A stretch of DNA of 36,114 bases from Pseudomonadota bacterium (lineage in GTDB: Bacteria; Pseudomonadota; Gammaproteobacteria; Steroidobacterales; Steroidobacteraceae): the NCBI GenBank assembly GCA_025351005.1, contig JANXWS010000068.1, forward strand, positions 1 to 36,114, in the 5' to 3' direction. The notes under the pieces were generated by a model. That model did no database searches, was not told the origin of the DNA, and saw only the letters and a list, made by a program, of their open reading frames with translations. Numbering within the stretch: the stretch's first letter is position 1; each line of letters begins with the position of its first letter. The translations under genes and the position numbers were made by a program. Shown in pieces: positions 24,251-32,475 of the stretch.

Positions 24251-25291
24251 ATGACCCTGTCCCGCCAGCAACGCAATGCGATCGCGGCAGCACTTGGCGC
24301 CGCGGCCTTGTTTGGTGTGACCGTGCCGCTCGCGAAACAGGCCCTGCTCGGTGAGAGCGCGTGGCTCATTGCCGGCCTGCTGTACCTGGGCTCCGGGACC
24401 GGGCTCGCGGTCCTGGCGATCGTGCAGCGCCGGCGTTGGACCGTGGCACGCGCAGAGCTGCCGTGGCTTGCGGCGGCGATTCTGAGCGGCGGCATCATCG
24501 CCCCGGTATTGCTCATGGTCGGTCTCGGCGGACAGCAGGGCAGCAGCACCTCGCTGCTGCTGGTCACCGAGGGTGTGTTCACGAGCATCATCGCCTGGTG
24601 CGTCTTTCGCGAGAACGTCGACAGGCGCGTGTTCCTCGGTTTCCTGGCCGTCACGGCCGGCGCGATGCTGCTGCTCGCCGGCCCGGCGCAGCATGGCGTC
24701 GCCGTGGTTCCCGCGCTCTACGTGCTCGGCGCCTGCCTCGCCTGGGCCATCGACAATACGTTTACCCGCAAGGTCGCACTCGCCGATGCGGTGCAGCTCG
24801 CGGCACTCAAGGGTCTGATCGCCGGCGCCACCAATGCGGTCCTCGCGATCATGCAGGGCGCGCGCTGGCCCGGCGTTCCGACGGTGGCCTACGTGGGGCT
24901 TCTGGGGCTGCTCGGTTACGGCGCGAGCCTCGTACTCTTCGTCGTGGCGCTTCGCGGCCTCGGCGCCGCCCGTACCTCTGCTTACTTCGCCTCGGGCCCG
25001 TTCGTCGGCGCGGTTGCCGCGGTCCTGCTGCTGGCTGAACCGGTGACGGCGTCGCAGGTCGGGGCCGGCCTGCTGATGCTCGCCGGTGTGTGGTTGCAAC
25101 TGAGCGAGTCCCACTCGCACGAGCACGAGCACGAGGAACTCGTCCACGATCACTTTCACGAACACGACGATCACCATCGACATCATCCGGACGGGACTGC
25201 GGTGGCACCGCACGCCCACCCGCATCGCCACGACCGGTTGCGACACCGGCACGGGCATTTTCCGGATGCCCATCACTCGCACGACCATTGA
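24251..25291 (+). CDS. EamA/DMT transporter with His-rich tail
   Basis: A 346-residue drug/metabolite transporter-superfamily protein. Ten hydrophobic helices form two EamA repeats (about 12-140 and 150-285), for example GAAALFGVTVPLAKQALLG, LLLVTEGVFTSIIAWCVFRE and AYFASGPFVGAVAAVLLLAE. The last 60 residues (287-346) contain 23 histidines with many Asp and Glu, a probable cytosolic metal-binding tail like those of zinc, nickel or cobalt transporters. The family exports or imports small metabolites; the tail suggests a divalent metal as substrate or regulator, which is inference. The ATG at 24251 was preferred to a TTG at 24236. The gene is transcribed away from DUF1801. Confidence 0.9.
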   Translation: MTLSRQQRNAIAAALGAAALFGVTVPLAKQALLGESAWLIAGLLYLGSGTGLAVLAIVQRRRWTVARAELPWLAAAILSGGIIAPVLLMVGLGGQQGSSTSLLLVTEGVFTSIIAWCVFRENVDRRVFLGFLAVTAGAMLLLAGPAQHGVAVVPALYVLGACLAWAIDNTFTRKVALADAVQLAALKGLIAGATNAVLAIMQGARWPGVPTVAYVGLLGLLGYGASLVLFVVALRGLGAARTSAYFASGPFVGAVAAVLLLAEPVTASQVGAGLLMLAGVWLQLSESHSHEHEHEELVHDHFHEHDDHHRHHPDGTAVAPHAHPHRHDRLRHRHGHFPDAHHSHDH

Positions 25292-25380
25292 AGGCCTGTG
25301 GCACGATCGCCTCGCCTGCAGGTTGGCATTGCAACGGCGCCAAGGCCGGCACCGTTCGATGGCTGCGGCGTTGCACGTCG

Positions 25381-25386
25381 AGGAGG
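25381..25386 (+). promoter_or_regulatory. Shine-Dalgarno deciding the DUF998 start
   Basis: A full AGGAGG lies five bases before the TTG at 25392. The in-frame ATG at 25359 has no comparable signal, so the TTG is preferred. Confidence 0.5.
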
Positions 25387-25391
25387 CTGGA

Positions 25392-26129
25392 TTGACGGCG
25401 CGTGCGCGACGATGGCTGGCAGGCGCCGCGCCCGCGGGAGTGCTCGCATTCTGGGCTGGCATGATGATGGCCGCGCAGCATTACCCGTCGGAATACGACT
25501 GGCGTTACACGACGATATCAAGCCTCGTCTACCCCGATCGCGATCCGGGCGGTCACTGGTGGGCGTCGGGCGGCATTTTCCTGTGCGGACTCTGCGGCTT
25601 GTGGTGCACGGCGTTACTGGCGCGGAAGGGAGACTCCGCAAGCGCCGCCGACCGCGCGGCGGGTGTCCGTGCGCTCGCGTTGGGGAGCGCCTGCATGGCG
25701 TGCTCCGGGCTGCTGCCCGAGCGGCTGCTGCCGGTGCCCAAGGGGCACGAGATCCTGGCGTTGACCGCATTTCTGAGCTTGTGCGTCGGGATCGTGCAGA
25801 TGACATTCCGCGCGGTGGCGGCGAGGTTGCGGCGCGTGCCCGGTTTCCCGGGCAGCGCGCGCGTTTGTGCCGGTGCCGCCGCCAGCGGGGTCTTGTCCCC
25901 GATCCTGCTCGCAGCGCTGGTGCAGGCGTACCTCGCCTCCGCGAGGCCGGAACTCAAGTGGGTCAGCCCGTCGTGGCGCGCGCTCGGTGTACCGGCGTAC
26001 CTGAGCTTCGCGTTCTGGGAATGGTTGACCTGCGCGGTACTGTCGGCGTCCGTCGTCGTCCTGGCGCTCGCGGCACTTGCCACCGGGCGCGGCGTGACAG
26101 CGGCCCCGCCTGACGATCGGCAGGGATGA
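25392..26129 (+). CDS. DUF998-like membrane protein
   Basis: A 245-residue integral membrane protein with about six hydrophobic helices: GVLAFWAGMMMAAQHYP, GIFLCGLCGLWCTALLA, ACMACSGLLPERLL, ILALTAFLSLCVGIVQM, GVLSPILLAALVQAYLA and LTCAVLSASVVVLALAALAT. The pattern resembles DUF998 (frhE-like) proteins, including YPSEYDWRYTTISSLVYPDR in the first outer loop and a conserved GHE between helices. No function is established. The TTG start rests on the AGGAGG upstream; ATG 25359 would add 11 residues. It follows the EamA gene by about 100 bases and may be co-transcribed. Confidence 0.75.
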   Translation: MTARARRWLAGAAPAGVLAFWAGMMMAAQHYPSEYDWRYTTISSLVYPDRDPGGHWWASGGIFLCGLCGLWCTALLARKGDSASAADRAAGVRALALGSACMACSGLLPERLLPVPKGHEILALTAFLSLCVGIVQMTFRAVAARLRRVPGFPGSARVCAGAAASGVLSPILLAALVQAYLASARPELKWVSPSWRALGVPAYLSFAFWEWLTCAVLSASVVVLALAALATGRGVTAAPPDDRQG

Positions 26130-26212
26130 GGCCATGCGCGGGCCCGAATCCGAATACGACAATCCGTATCATGGAATGATCGGCCCGGCACCGACCGAGG
26201 AGAGAAGGCGTC

Positions 26213-27148
26213 ATGCTTCGTTGCACATCTAGATTCCTTCTGCTTGCATTCGGCTGGTCGGTCATCGCTACGGTCGCGACTGCCGCGCCGCGAAGGGCGG
26301 CGGAGCCGATCACCAGCTGCCAGTCGACGGCGACCGGCGACCTGCGCTTGCATCAGCTCGAGAGCCGTATCTTCGGCAACAAGCGATCGATCCGCGTGCT
26401 GCTGCCGCCAGACTACGATGTCCCCGACAACCGCTCGCGGCGCTATCCCGTGCTGTACCTGCTGGACGGGCAGAACCTATTCGACGCCTGCCTGTCCGAA
26501 CTCAGCCACCGCGAGTGGCGCGTCGACGAGACCGTCTACGAGCTGATCGCGGCCAAAGTACTGCCGCCGCTGATCGTCGTCGGCATCGACCACGCCGGCA
26601 GCGACCGCCCCCGGGAGTACCTCCCCTACAAGGACTTTGTGGGCAATCCCGCGATGCCGGAGCCGGCCGGCAAGCGCTTTCCGGACTTCCTGACCGACGA
26701 GGTGCTGCCGCTGGTCGATGGCCAGTACCGTACGCTTCCTGGTCACTCCAACACCGGCATCGGCGGCTCGTCCTACGGCGGGGCCGCGGCGCTCTACGCG
26801 ATTCTGGCGAAACCGAACGTCTTCGGTTATGCGCTCATCGAAAGCCCGACGTTGTGGGTGGGAATGGGACAGCTGGTCCGCGACACGAGCCCGCTGATCG
26901 CGGCGCCGGTCAAGGTGTTCGTCGGTTTCGGCGGACACGAAGCAGACGATCCGAAGATCAACGACAAGATGACCAGCCTGATCCGCCTCGTCGAGACGAA
27001 CTTCCGCTCGGCCGGCTACAACGAGTCGAACTTCAAGGTCGTCGTCGACCCGGACGCAGCGCACAACGAGGACGCGTGGGCCAAGCGTCTGCCGGGTGCG
27101 CTCGAGTTCCTGTTCGGCAGCTGGCGCGAGTCGCCGCCCCGGCCCTGA
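26213..27148 (+). CDS. secreted esterase of the enterochelin-esterase/EstD type
   Basis: A 311-residue alpha/beta hydrolase with a signal peptide (LLLAFGWSVIATVATAA). The domain shows RSIRVLLPPDYD, YPVLYLLDGQNLFD, an LPPLIVVGID strand, the nucleophile elbow GGSSYGG (Ser187) and the histidine in DAAHNEDAW (His284). This is the putative esterase (esterase D/Fes) pattern, with the DGQN motif typical of the group. Substrates may be siderophore esters, acetyl-sugars or feruloyl esters; sequence alone does not decide. The ATG at 26213 follows a GAGGAGAGAAGG stretch. It converges on the patatin gene, with only 32 bases between the stops. Confidence 0.9.
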   Translation: MLRCTSRFLLLAFGWSVIATVATAAPRRAAEPITSCQSTATGDLRLHQLESRIFGNKRSIRVLLPPDYDVPDNRSRRYPVLYLLDGQNLFDACLSELSHREWRVDETVYELIAAKVLPPLIVVGIDHAGSDRPREYLPYKDFVGNPAMPEPAGKRFPDFLTDEVLPLVDGQYRTLPGHSNTGIGGSSYGGAAALYAILAKPNVFGYALIESPTLWVGMGQLVRDTSPLIAAPVKVFVGFGGHEADDPKINDKMTSLIRLVETNFRSAGYNESNFKVVVDPDAAHNEDAWAKRLPGALEFLFGSWRESPPRP

Positions 27149-27180
27149 CTCGCGCAGCCAGCGGCCCGGCGCGGTGTCCG

Positions 27181-28440
27181 TCAGCTCGCGTAGGCGACGG
27201 GCCTGGCGCCGGCTTCGAGCGCGGACTGTTCCGTCCGTCCGCCGCGCGCGTCAGGACCGGGAACCGCATTGCGGCCCGCCGGTGCACAGAACTCGAACAC
27301 CTCGTCGCGCCGGCGCATCGTGTCCTCGTAGCCGAGCGCGATCAGTTCACGGGTGTAACTCGACTCGAACAGCAGGTAGCTGACGAGCTCGGCGCCGCTC
27401 GCATTGGCGGCACCGAGCGTGCGCAGCAGCATGCGGAGCGTGCGCGGCAGGGCACGGGCGTGGCGCGTCGCGATCGCGGACAGATCGGCGCTCGGGGTCA
27501 TGACGAGCGCATCGATCGGTCGCAGCCCTTCGGGATCTGGTATCGAGGATTGCGCGACCAGGCGGTTCAGCCGGTGCAGCTGGGCGAGTCCGGCGTCGAG
27601 CGCGTCGATGAAGAGCGTATCGAGCATGAAACCGGCGATCTGGCCGAAGGTCGGCGGCCGCGGGCCGCTCGTCGTCCGCGGCACGCGCGCGCCGGCCGAG
27701 TCGCGCACGCCGATGACGAACAACCGATCGGCGCCGAGGTGGATCGCGGAGCTCAGCGGCGCGATCTGGCGCATCGCGCCGTCACCGTAGTACTCGCCGT
27801 CGACCTCGACGGCCGGGAACAGGAACGGGACCGCGCTGCTCGCCATCAGGTGCTGGACCGAGAGCTCCGCCAGCACCGCGCGGGACCACGCGTGGGACAC
27901 CAGCCGGTCGTGCATGCTGGTCTCGATGAAGGCCACCGATCGCGCACCACGATAGCTCGCCGCAGCGATCCCGAGCGCATCGAGGTAGCCGAGCGCCATC
28001 GCCTGACGCATGAGGCCGAAATCGAGGTGCGCATGCAGCAGCCGGCGCAGCGGCGCGCTGTCGAACAATGACTCCGGCGGCGACATCAGCCGCCCGGCCG
28101 TCAGCAGCGCGAGGCCCCAGCGGGCTCCGGCCCGCACCATGCTCGGGGCATCGGCGCGAAATACCTGATCGACGTGGAAGTTGCGCCACACACGTTCGAG
28201 CGCGAGAACGCCTTCGCGGTAGCGGGCCGCGTGACAGGCGACCGCGGCGGCGACGATGGCGCCGGCCGACATGCCGGTGACCACGCGGAACGGGCTCGGC
28301 GCATTCTTGGGAAGCAGCCGGGCGACCGCGCCCAGCACGCCGACCTGGTACGCCGAGCGCGCGCCACCGCCGGTCAGGACCAGACCGGTGGTGCGCGATG
28401 CGGAGGCCTTAGAGCTCGCAACTGATCGTACTGTGCTCAC
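27181..28440 (-). CDS. patatin-like phospholipase
   Basis: A 419-residue patatin. The oxyanion loop is GGGARSAYQVGVL (24-36), the nucleophile motif GMSAG (Ser58), and the catalytic Asp220 lies in DGAMRQIAP. There is no signal peptide, so it probably acts on the inner leaflet or in the cytosol, hydrolysing phospholipid or related acyl esters. After the patatin domain about 180 residues continue with predicted helices (TFGQIAGFMLDTLFIDALDA), as in larger bacterial patatins. The GTG at 28440 begins the recognised domain; the open frame extends further upstream without family character. No partner genes are adjacent. Confidence 0.92.
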   Translation of the reverse strand: MSTVRSVASSKASASRTTGLVLTGGGARSAYQVGVLGAVARLLPKNAPSPFRVVTGMSAGAIVAAAVACHAARYREGVLALERVWRNFHVDQVFRADAPSMVRAGARWGLALLTAGRLMSPPESLFDSAPLRRLLHAHLDFGLMRQAMALGYLDALGIAAASYRGARSVAFIETSMHDRLVSHAWSRAVLAELSVQHLMASSAVPFLFPAVEVDGEYYGDGAMRQIAPLSSAIHLGADRLFVIGVRDSAGARVPRTTSGPRPPTFGQIAGFMLDTLFIDALDAGLAQLHRLNRLVAQSSIPDPEGLRPIDALVMTPSADLSAIATRHARALPRTLRMLLRTLGAANASGAELVSYLLFESSYTRELIALGYEDTMRRRDEVFEFCAPAGRNAVPGPDARGGRTEQSALEAGARPVAYAS

Positions 28441-28676
28441 CCACCGATATTGGTTTTTCGGCTGCGCGAAGGATGCCGATTGGTCCGCACTCCGCAACTG
28501 CCCCTCCGTACTGCAGTGCAACATTCGTGGTCGCGGCCGCTCGGGACGACGCCTCGGCAGGCGCGCCGCGGACGATGGCCGGTCCGGCCCGGCCGGAACC
28601 GTCGCGACACGACAAGCCTGCGCCCGCACGTGTCGAGCAAGGCATCGGGCGATGCCTGAGAGCGGGGCGAGGGAAC

Positions 28677-29003
28677 ATGGGAATGCCGACGCTCGAGCGC
28701 GCATTCGCGGTCGTGGTGCTGGCCGCGGCCCTCGGCGGTTCCCGCTCGGATCACCCGCTGCCGCCGACGGTGGCGACTAGGAAACGCGGGCCGCGACGGT
28801 GGTGGCACGTACTTCAGCCGGTTGACTTTCATTGACGCACAGAATGTTGGCGAGGCCTCTGGGCCTACGACCCGTAGCTCGACGGCCGGTGGAGCCGACA
28901 TGCTCGTGGTGACGCGATCAATCGAGGCGCGGCCACCTGGCACGGGCGCGTCCGCAGCGGCACTCTCGACGGCGATGTCCACGCAATCGACGCCGCGACC
29001 GGC
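28677..29003 (+). pseudogene. decayed PQQ-dependent dehydrogenase remnant
   Basis: Pieces of a quinoprotein (PQQ) beta-propeller dehydrogenase remain in order but in different frames. An ATG at 28677 starts a signal-like peptide (AFAVVVLAAALGG). One base shifted, 28771-28853 reads WRLGNAGRDGGGTYFSRLTF then IDAQNVG, close to the family's conserved N-terminal pattern (G-D-x-x-G-T-x-Y-S-P-L-x-Q-I-N-x-x-N-V). In the next frame, 28854-28874 reads GLWAYDP then a stop. 28953-29003 reads RSGTLDGDVHAIDAATG, a typical propeller blade. The several frame changes and the stop show a non-functional, mostly deleted gene. The family call is mine by motif only. Confidence 0.6.
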
Positions 29004-29314
29004 CTGCGCGGGCGGCGCTACTGGGCCGAGGGAACTTCGGCCGGCCGTCGTGCTCCTAGGCATGTCTTTGCCTCGTTTACGCCGTTTCGGGGCAGCACAC
29101 GGACCGTCGCGCGGACAGGTTCAGGCGTGACGGACGGCGAGGCCAGCTACACTATGCGATACGGTTGGATTGCCGCTCGCCGAATGGCACCGCGACAGCC
29201 TCCTGTCGGGCGCGCCGGTCCTCGTTGTGCGCACGTCGATTCGGGCGCGCATCAGGGTGGACCCATGCAATGTCAGCGGATGAACCAGCGTCGGTTCGGC
29301 GCAAGGGAGCGCGC
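29004..29314. other. 311-bp region between pseudogene and porin
   Basis: It holds the 3' side of the pseudogene, with no further blades recognised, and the presumed porin promoter. I looked for a Zur-type AT-rich palindrome because of the downstream metal-uptake genes and found none; CTACACTATGCG near 29147-29158 is the only candidate -10 area. Confidence 0.35.
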
Positions 29315-30694
29315 ATGACCTTTTCCCGCCGGCACGGTTCGGCGGCGCTAATCGCCTGCGTCCTGCTGTCCGCGAATGCCTGGGCGGACGATCTTGCCGT
29401 GCTGCGTGGCGAGCTCGACCGCATCAAGTCCGAATATTCGACCCGGATCGCGACGCTCGAGACGCGCATCGCCGAGCTCGAGGCGCAGGCCGCTGCCGCG
29501 CGCGCGGCGCCGCCGCCGCCACCGGCCGTGGCCTCGCGCGCCGTAGGCACCGGGACGGCCTTCAATCCGGCGATGTCGGTGATTCTGGCGGGCAACTACG
29601 CGAGTCTCTCCGAGGACCCCGCGACCTACCACATCGCCGGATTCGTCCCGGGCGGGCCTGGCGTCGGGCCGGGGAGTCGCAGCTTCAACCTCGGCGAATC
29701 CGAACTCACCTTCAGCGCCAACGTCGACCCGTACTTCTTCGCGAACCTGACCGCGTCGATCCATTCCGACGACACGATCTCGGTCGAGGAGGCGTTCTTC
29801 CGCACGACCGCGCTGACCGGCGGTTTTACGGTGAAGGGCGGGCGCTTCTTCGCCGGCATCGGCTACGTGAACGAGGTCCACGCCCACGCCTGGGACTTCA
29901 TCGATCAACCGCTCGTCTACCAGGCGTTCTTCGACGGCCAGCTGGCCGAGGACGGCATCCAGCTCAAGTGGCTCGCGCCTACCGACATGTTCATCGAGTT
30001 CGGCGCCGAGACCGGCAATGGCGATCGTTTCCCCGGCACGCAGCGCGATCGCAACGGCGCGAACGGCGGCGCGGTGTTCGTGCACGCCGGCAACGACGTC
30101 TCGGATTCGGCGAGCTGGCGCATGGGGCTTTCGTATCTCGACCGCAATGCCGACGCCCGCAGCTACCAGGACGTGAACGCCGCCGCACAGCCGGTCACCG
30201 ATGCGTTCACCGGCAACTCCCGGACCTGGGTGGTCGATGCGATCTTCAAGTGGGCGCCGCATGGCAACCCGACCGTGACTGCCCTCAAGGTGCAGGGGGA
30301 ATATCTGCGGCGTACGGAGTCGGGCGTGCTTGCTTTCGACACGCTGGGTGCGAACCTGGTCGGCGACTACCGGTCGACGCAGTCCGGCTGGTACCTGCAG
30401 GGCGTCTATCAGTTCCGGCCGCGCTGGCGGGCGGGCCTGCGCTACGACGCGCTCGACGCCGGCGCGACCCGCATCGGCGTGGTGGCCAACGGCCAGCTGT
30501 CGGCGGCGAATTTCCCGCTGCTCGCCGGCGCGTCGCCGCGCCGCGCGACCGGGATGGTGGACTGGAGCCTGAGCGAGTTCTCGCGCTTGCGCGTGCAGCT
30601 CGCGCTCGACGAGGCGCGCGCGACCGGCCGCGATCGCCAGCTGTTCCTGCAGTATCTGTACAGCATCGGCGCCCACGGCCCGCACAAGTTCTAG
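29315..30694 (+). CDS. outer-membrane porin-like protein of a metal-uptake operon
   Basis: A 459-residue outer-membrane beta-barrel protein. A signal peptide (SAALIACVLLSANAWA) is followed by a short coiled coil (about 27-60: LAVLRGELDRIKSEYSTRIA, TLETRIAELEAQAA), a Pro run, and then alternating amphipathic strands. Examples are FTVKGGRFFAGIGYVNEVHA, SWRMGLSYLDRN and GWYLQGVYQFRPRWRAGLRY. The protein ends in a charged, short segment with a terminal Phe (HGPHKF), as in many barrels assembled by Bam. The ATG at 29315 has AAGGGAG seven bases upstream. Eight bases separate it from the ZnuA-like gene, so it likely lets zinc or another metal through the outer membrane for that system. Confidence 0.85.
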   Translation: MTFSRRHGSAALIACVLLSANAWADDLAVLRGELDRIKSEYSTRIATLETRIAELEAQAAAARAAPPPPPAVASRAVGTGTAFNPAMSVILAGNYASLSEDPATYHIAGFVPGGPGVGPGSRSFNLGESELTFSANVDPYFFANLTASIHSDDTISVEEAFFRTTALTGGFTVKGGRFFAGIGYVNEVHAHAWDFIDQPLVYQAFFDGQLAEDGIQLKWLAPTDMFIEFGAETGNGDRFPGTQRDRNGANGGAVFVHAGNDVSDSASWRMGLSYLDRNADARSYQDVNAAAQPVTDAFTGNSRTWVVDAIFKWAPHGNPTVTALKVQGEYLRRTESGVLAFDTLGANLVGDYRSTQSGWYLQGVYQFRPRWRAGLRYDALDAGATRIGVVANGQLSAANFPLLAGASPRRATGMVDWSLSEFSRLRVQLALDEARATGRDRQLFLQYLYSIGAHGPHKF

Positions 30695-30702
30695 GAGCGT
30701 TC

Positions 30703-31611
30703 ATGTCGAATCGGCTTGTCACGACCTTGCTGCTGGTCGCCGGCCTTGCTGCCGCGACACCGGCCGCCGCAGTGCTCAGGGTCCTTGCCACGACGCCGGA
30801 CTGGGCCGCGCTCGTGACCGAGCTGGGCGGCGACCGCGTCAACGTCTACGCGGCGACCAACGCGTTCCAGGACGTCCACCGCGTCGAGGCCAAGCCGAGC
30901 CTGGTCGCCCGGGCACGGAACGCCGACCTCGTCGTCGCGACCGGCGCCGAGCTCGAGGTCGGCTGGCTGCCGGTGCTCGTGCAGGAATCGGGCAACGCCC
31001 ACATTCAGCCTGGCAGCCCCGGCTATTTCGAGGCGGCCTCGCAGCTGCGGCTGCTCGACGTACCCGCGGGCGTCGACCGCTCGATGGGCGACGTGCACCC
31101 GCAGGGCAACCCGCACGTCCAGCTCGATCCACGCAACATCGCCCTCATTGCCACGGGGCTGACCGCGCGGCTGACCCAGCTCGACGCCGCGGGCACCGCG
31201 TACTACGAGGCGCGCGGCGCCGACTTCCAGGCGCGCTGGCAGGCGGCGATCGCGAGGTGGCAGACCAAGGCAGCGCCGCTCAAGGACGTCAGCGTCGTCG
31301 TCATCCACAAGGACCAGGTGTACCTGTGTCACTGGCTCGGCCTGCGGGAGATCGGCGCGATCGAACCCAAGCCCGGCGTGCCGCCGAGCGCTGGCTACCT
31401 CGCCGAACTGGTGACCAGGCTGTCGGCGGCGCCGCCGCGGCTGATCCTTCGCAACGCCTACAACGATGCGAAGGCGCCTGACTGGCTGGCCGAGCGCATC
31501 CACGCGCCGGTCGTGCTGCTGCCATTCTCGGTCGGCGGTTCCGCGGAGGCGAAGGACCTGTTCGGGCTCTTCGAGGACACGCTCAACCGCTTGCTGGCGG
31601 CGCTCAAATGA
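30703..31611 (+). CDS. metal-binding ABC transporter periplasmic protein (ZnuA-like)
   Basis: A 302-residue cluster A-I (ZnuA/TroA) solute-binding protein with signal peptide (TTLLLVAGLAAATPAAA). The metal ligands are visible: His59 in FQDVHRVEAKPS, where Val replaces the usual Pro; His138 in GNPHVQLDP; and His202 or His210 in VVIHKDQVYLCHWLGL. A late acidic ligand is probably in NAYNDAKAPDW. It lacks the His-rich loop of canonical ZnuA. Zinc or manganese is the likely cargo. The permease start overlaps its stop (ATGA, 31608-31611). No ATPase gene accompanies it in the window. Confidence 0.92.
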   Translation: MSNRLVTTLLLVAGLAAATPAAAVLRVLATTPDWAALVTELGGDRVNVYAATNAFQDVHRVEAKPSLVARARNADLVVATGAELEVGWLPVLVQESGNAHIQPGSPGYFEAASQLRLLDVPAGVDRSMGDVHPQGNPHVQLDPRNIALIATGLTARLTQLDAAGTAYYEARGADFQARWQAAIARWQTKAAPLKDVSVVVIHKDQVYLCHWLGLREIGAIEPKPGVPPSAGYLAELVTRLSAAPPRLILRNAYNDAKAPDWLAERIHAPVVLLPFSVGGSAEAKDLFGLFEDTLNRLLAALK

Positions 31612-32384
31612 CCGCGTTTTCCGCGGACCTCAGCATTCTTTGGCCGGCGCTGATCGCGGGTGTGCTGGTCGCGCTGTCGCACGTGCCGCTCGGCCGGCAG
31701 GTGCTCGCCAGAGGCATCGTGTTCATCGACCTCGCCATCGCGCAGGTGGCCGGCGTCGGCGTGATCGCGGCCCACTACGTTGGCCTCGACGTGCAGGGCT
31801 GGATGACGCAGGTCGCCGCCGTGACCGCGGCGCTGCTCGGCGCGCTGGTGCTGACCTATACCGAACGCAAGCGGCCGGAAGCGCAGGAGGCCTTGATCGG
31901 CGTGCTGTTCGTGCTGGCCTCCACGGCGCAGATCCTGCTGCTCGCCAATGATCCGCACGGCGGTGAGGACCTGAAGGACCTGCTTGCGGGACAGATCCTG
32001 TGGGTGTCGACGCAGCAGCTGCTGCGCGCCGCGGCGCTCACCGCGCTCTTCCTGCTGGTCTGGTTCCGCTGGCGGGAGCGCATCGGCCGCGTCGGCTTCT
32101 ACGTGCTGTTCGCGCTGATGGTGACGGTCTCGGTGCAGCTGGTCGGCGTCTACCTGGTGTTCACGAGCCTGATCGTTCCTGCGCTCGCGACCTATCGACT
32201 CCGGGCTGCCCGCCAGGTTCCGGTCGGCTACGTGCTGGCGATCGGGAGTTACGTCGCCGGCCTTGCCTTGTCGGTGGCGACCGACCTGCCCTCGAGCGCG
32301 GTCGTCGTCTGGGCGATGGCGGCGATCGCGCTCGTCGTCCACGTCCTCGGTGGCAACGCCGGCGCGGAATCCAAGTCGAGATGA
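31608..32384 (+). CDS. metal ABC transporter permease (ABC-3/ZnuB-like)
   Basis: A 258-residue permease with about eight membrane helices, of the ZnuB/TroC type. Typical parts are LGRQVLARGIVFIDLAIAQV, GALVLTYTERKRPEAQEALI and VQLVGVYLVFTSLIVPALAT. It forms the membrane channel for metal delivered by the ZnuA-like protein and needs an ATPase partner (ZnuC-like), which is not among its neighbours. The ATG at 31608 overlaps the upstream stop. The permease ends the three-gene operon; the next gene is convergent. Confidence 0.93.
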   Translation: MTAFSADLSILWPALIAGVLVALSHVPLGRQVLARGIVFIDLAIAQVAGVGVIAAHYVGLDVQGWMTQVAAVTAALLGALVLTYTERKRPEAQEALIGVLFVLASTAQILLLANDPHGGEDLKDLLAGQILWVSTQQLLRAAALTALFLLVWFRWRERIGRVGFYVLFALMVTVSVQLVGVYLVFTSLIVPALATYRLRAARQVPVGYVLAIGSYVAGLALSVATDLPSSAVVVWAMAAIALVVHVLGGNAGAESKSR

Positions 32385-32392
32385 CCGGCGCC

Positions 32393-32408
32393 GCCGGATC
32401 AGTCCGGC
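32393..32408. terminator. candidate bidirectional hairpin after the metal operon
   Basis: GCCGGA, loop TCAG, TCCGGC form a perfect 6-bp stem nine bases after the permease stop, inside a wider CCGG repeat. There is no T tract. Its place between convergent genes suits a terminator. Confidence 0.3.
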
Positions 32409-32475
32409 ACCGGCCGACGTCACGCAGGCGCGGCAGAACGCGAAGGCTGCGCCTCCCTGCGCCCGCGCTGGCGGC

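Noticed and set aside
23672..25462. A long upstream extension of the DUF1801 frame
   Set aside because: The added part is antisense to the EamA gene. The GTG at 24088 has a good ribosome-binding site and begins the family domain.
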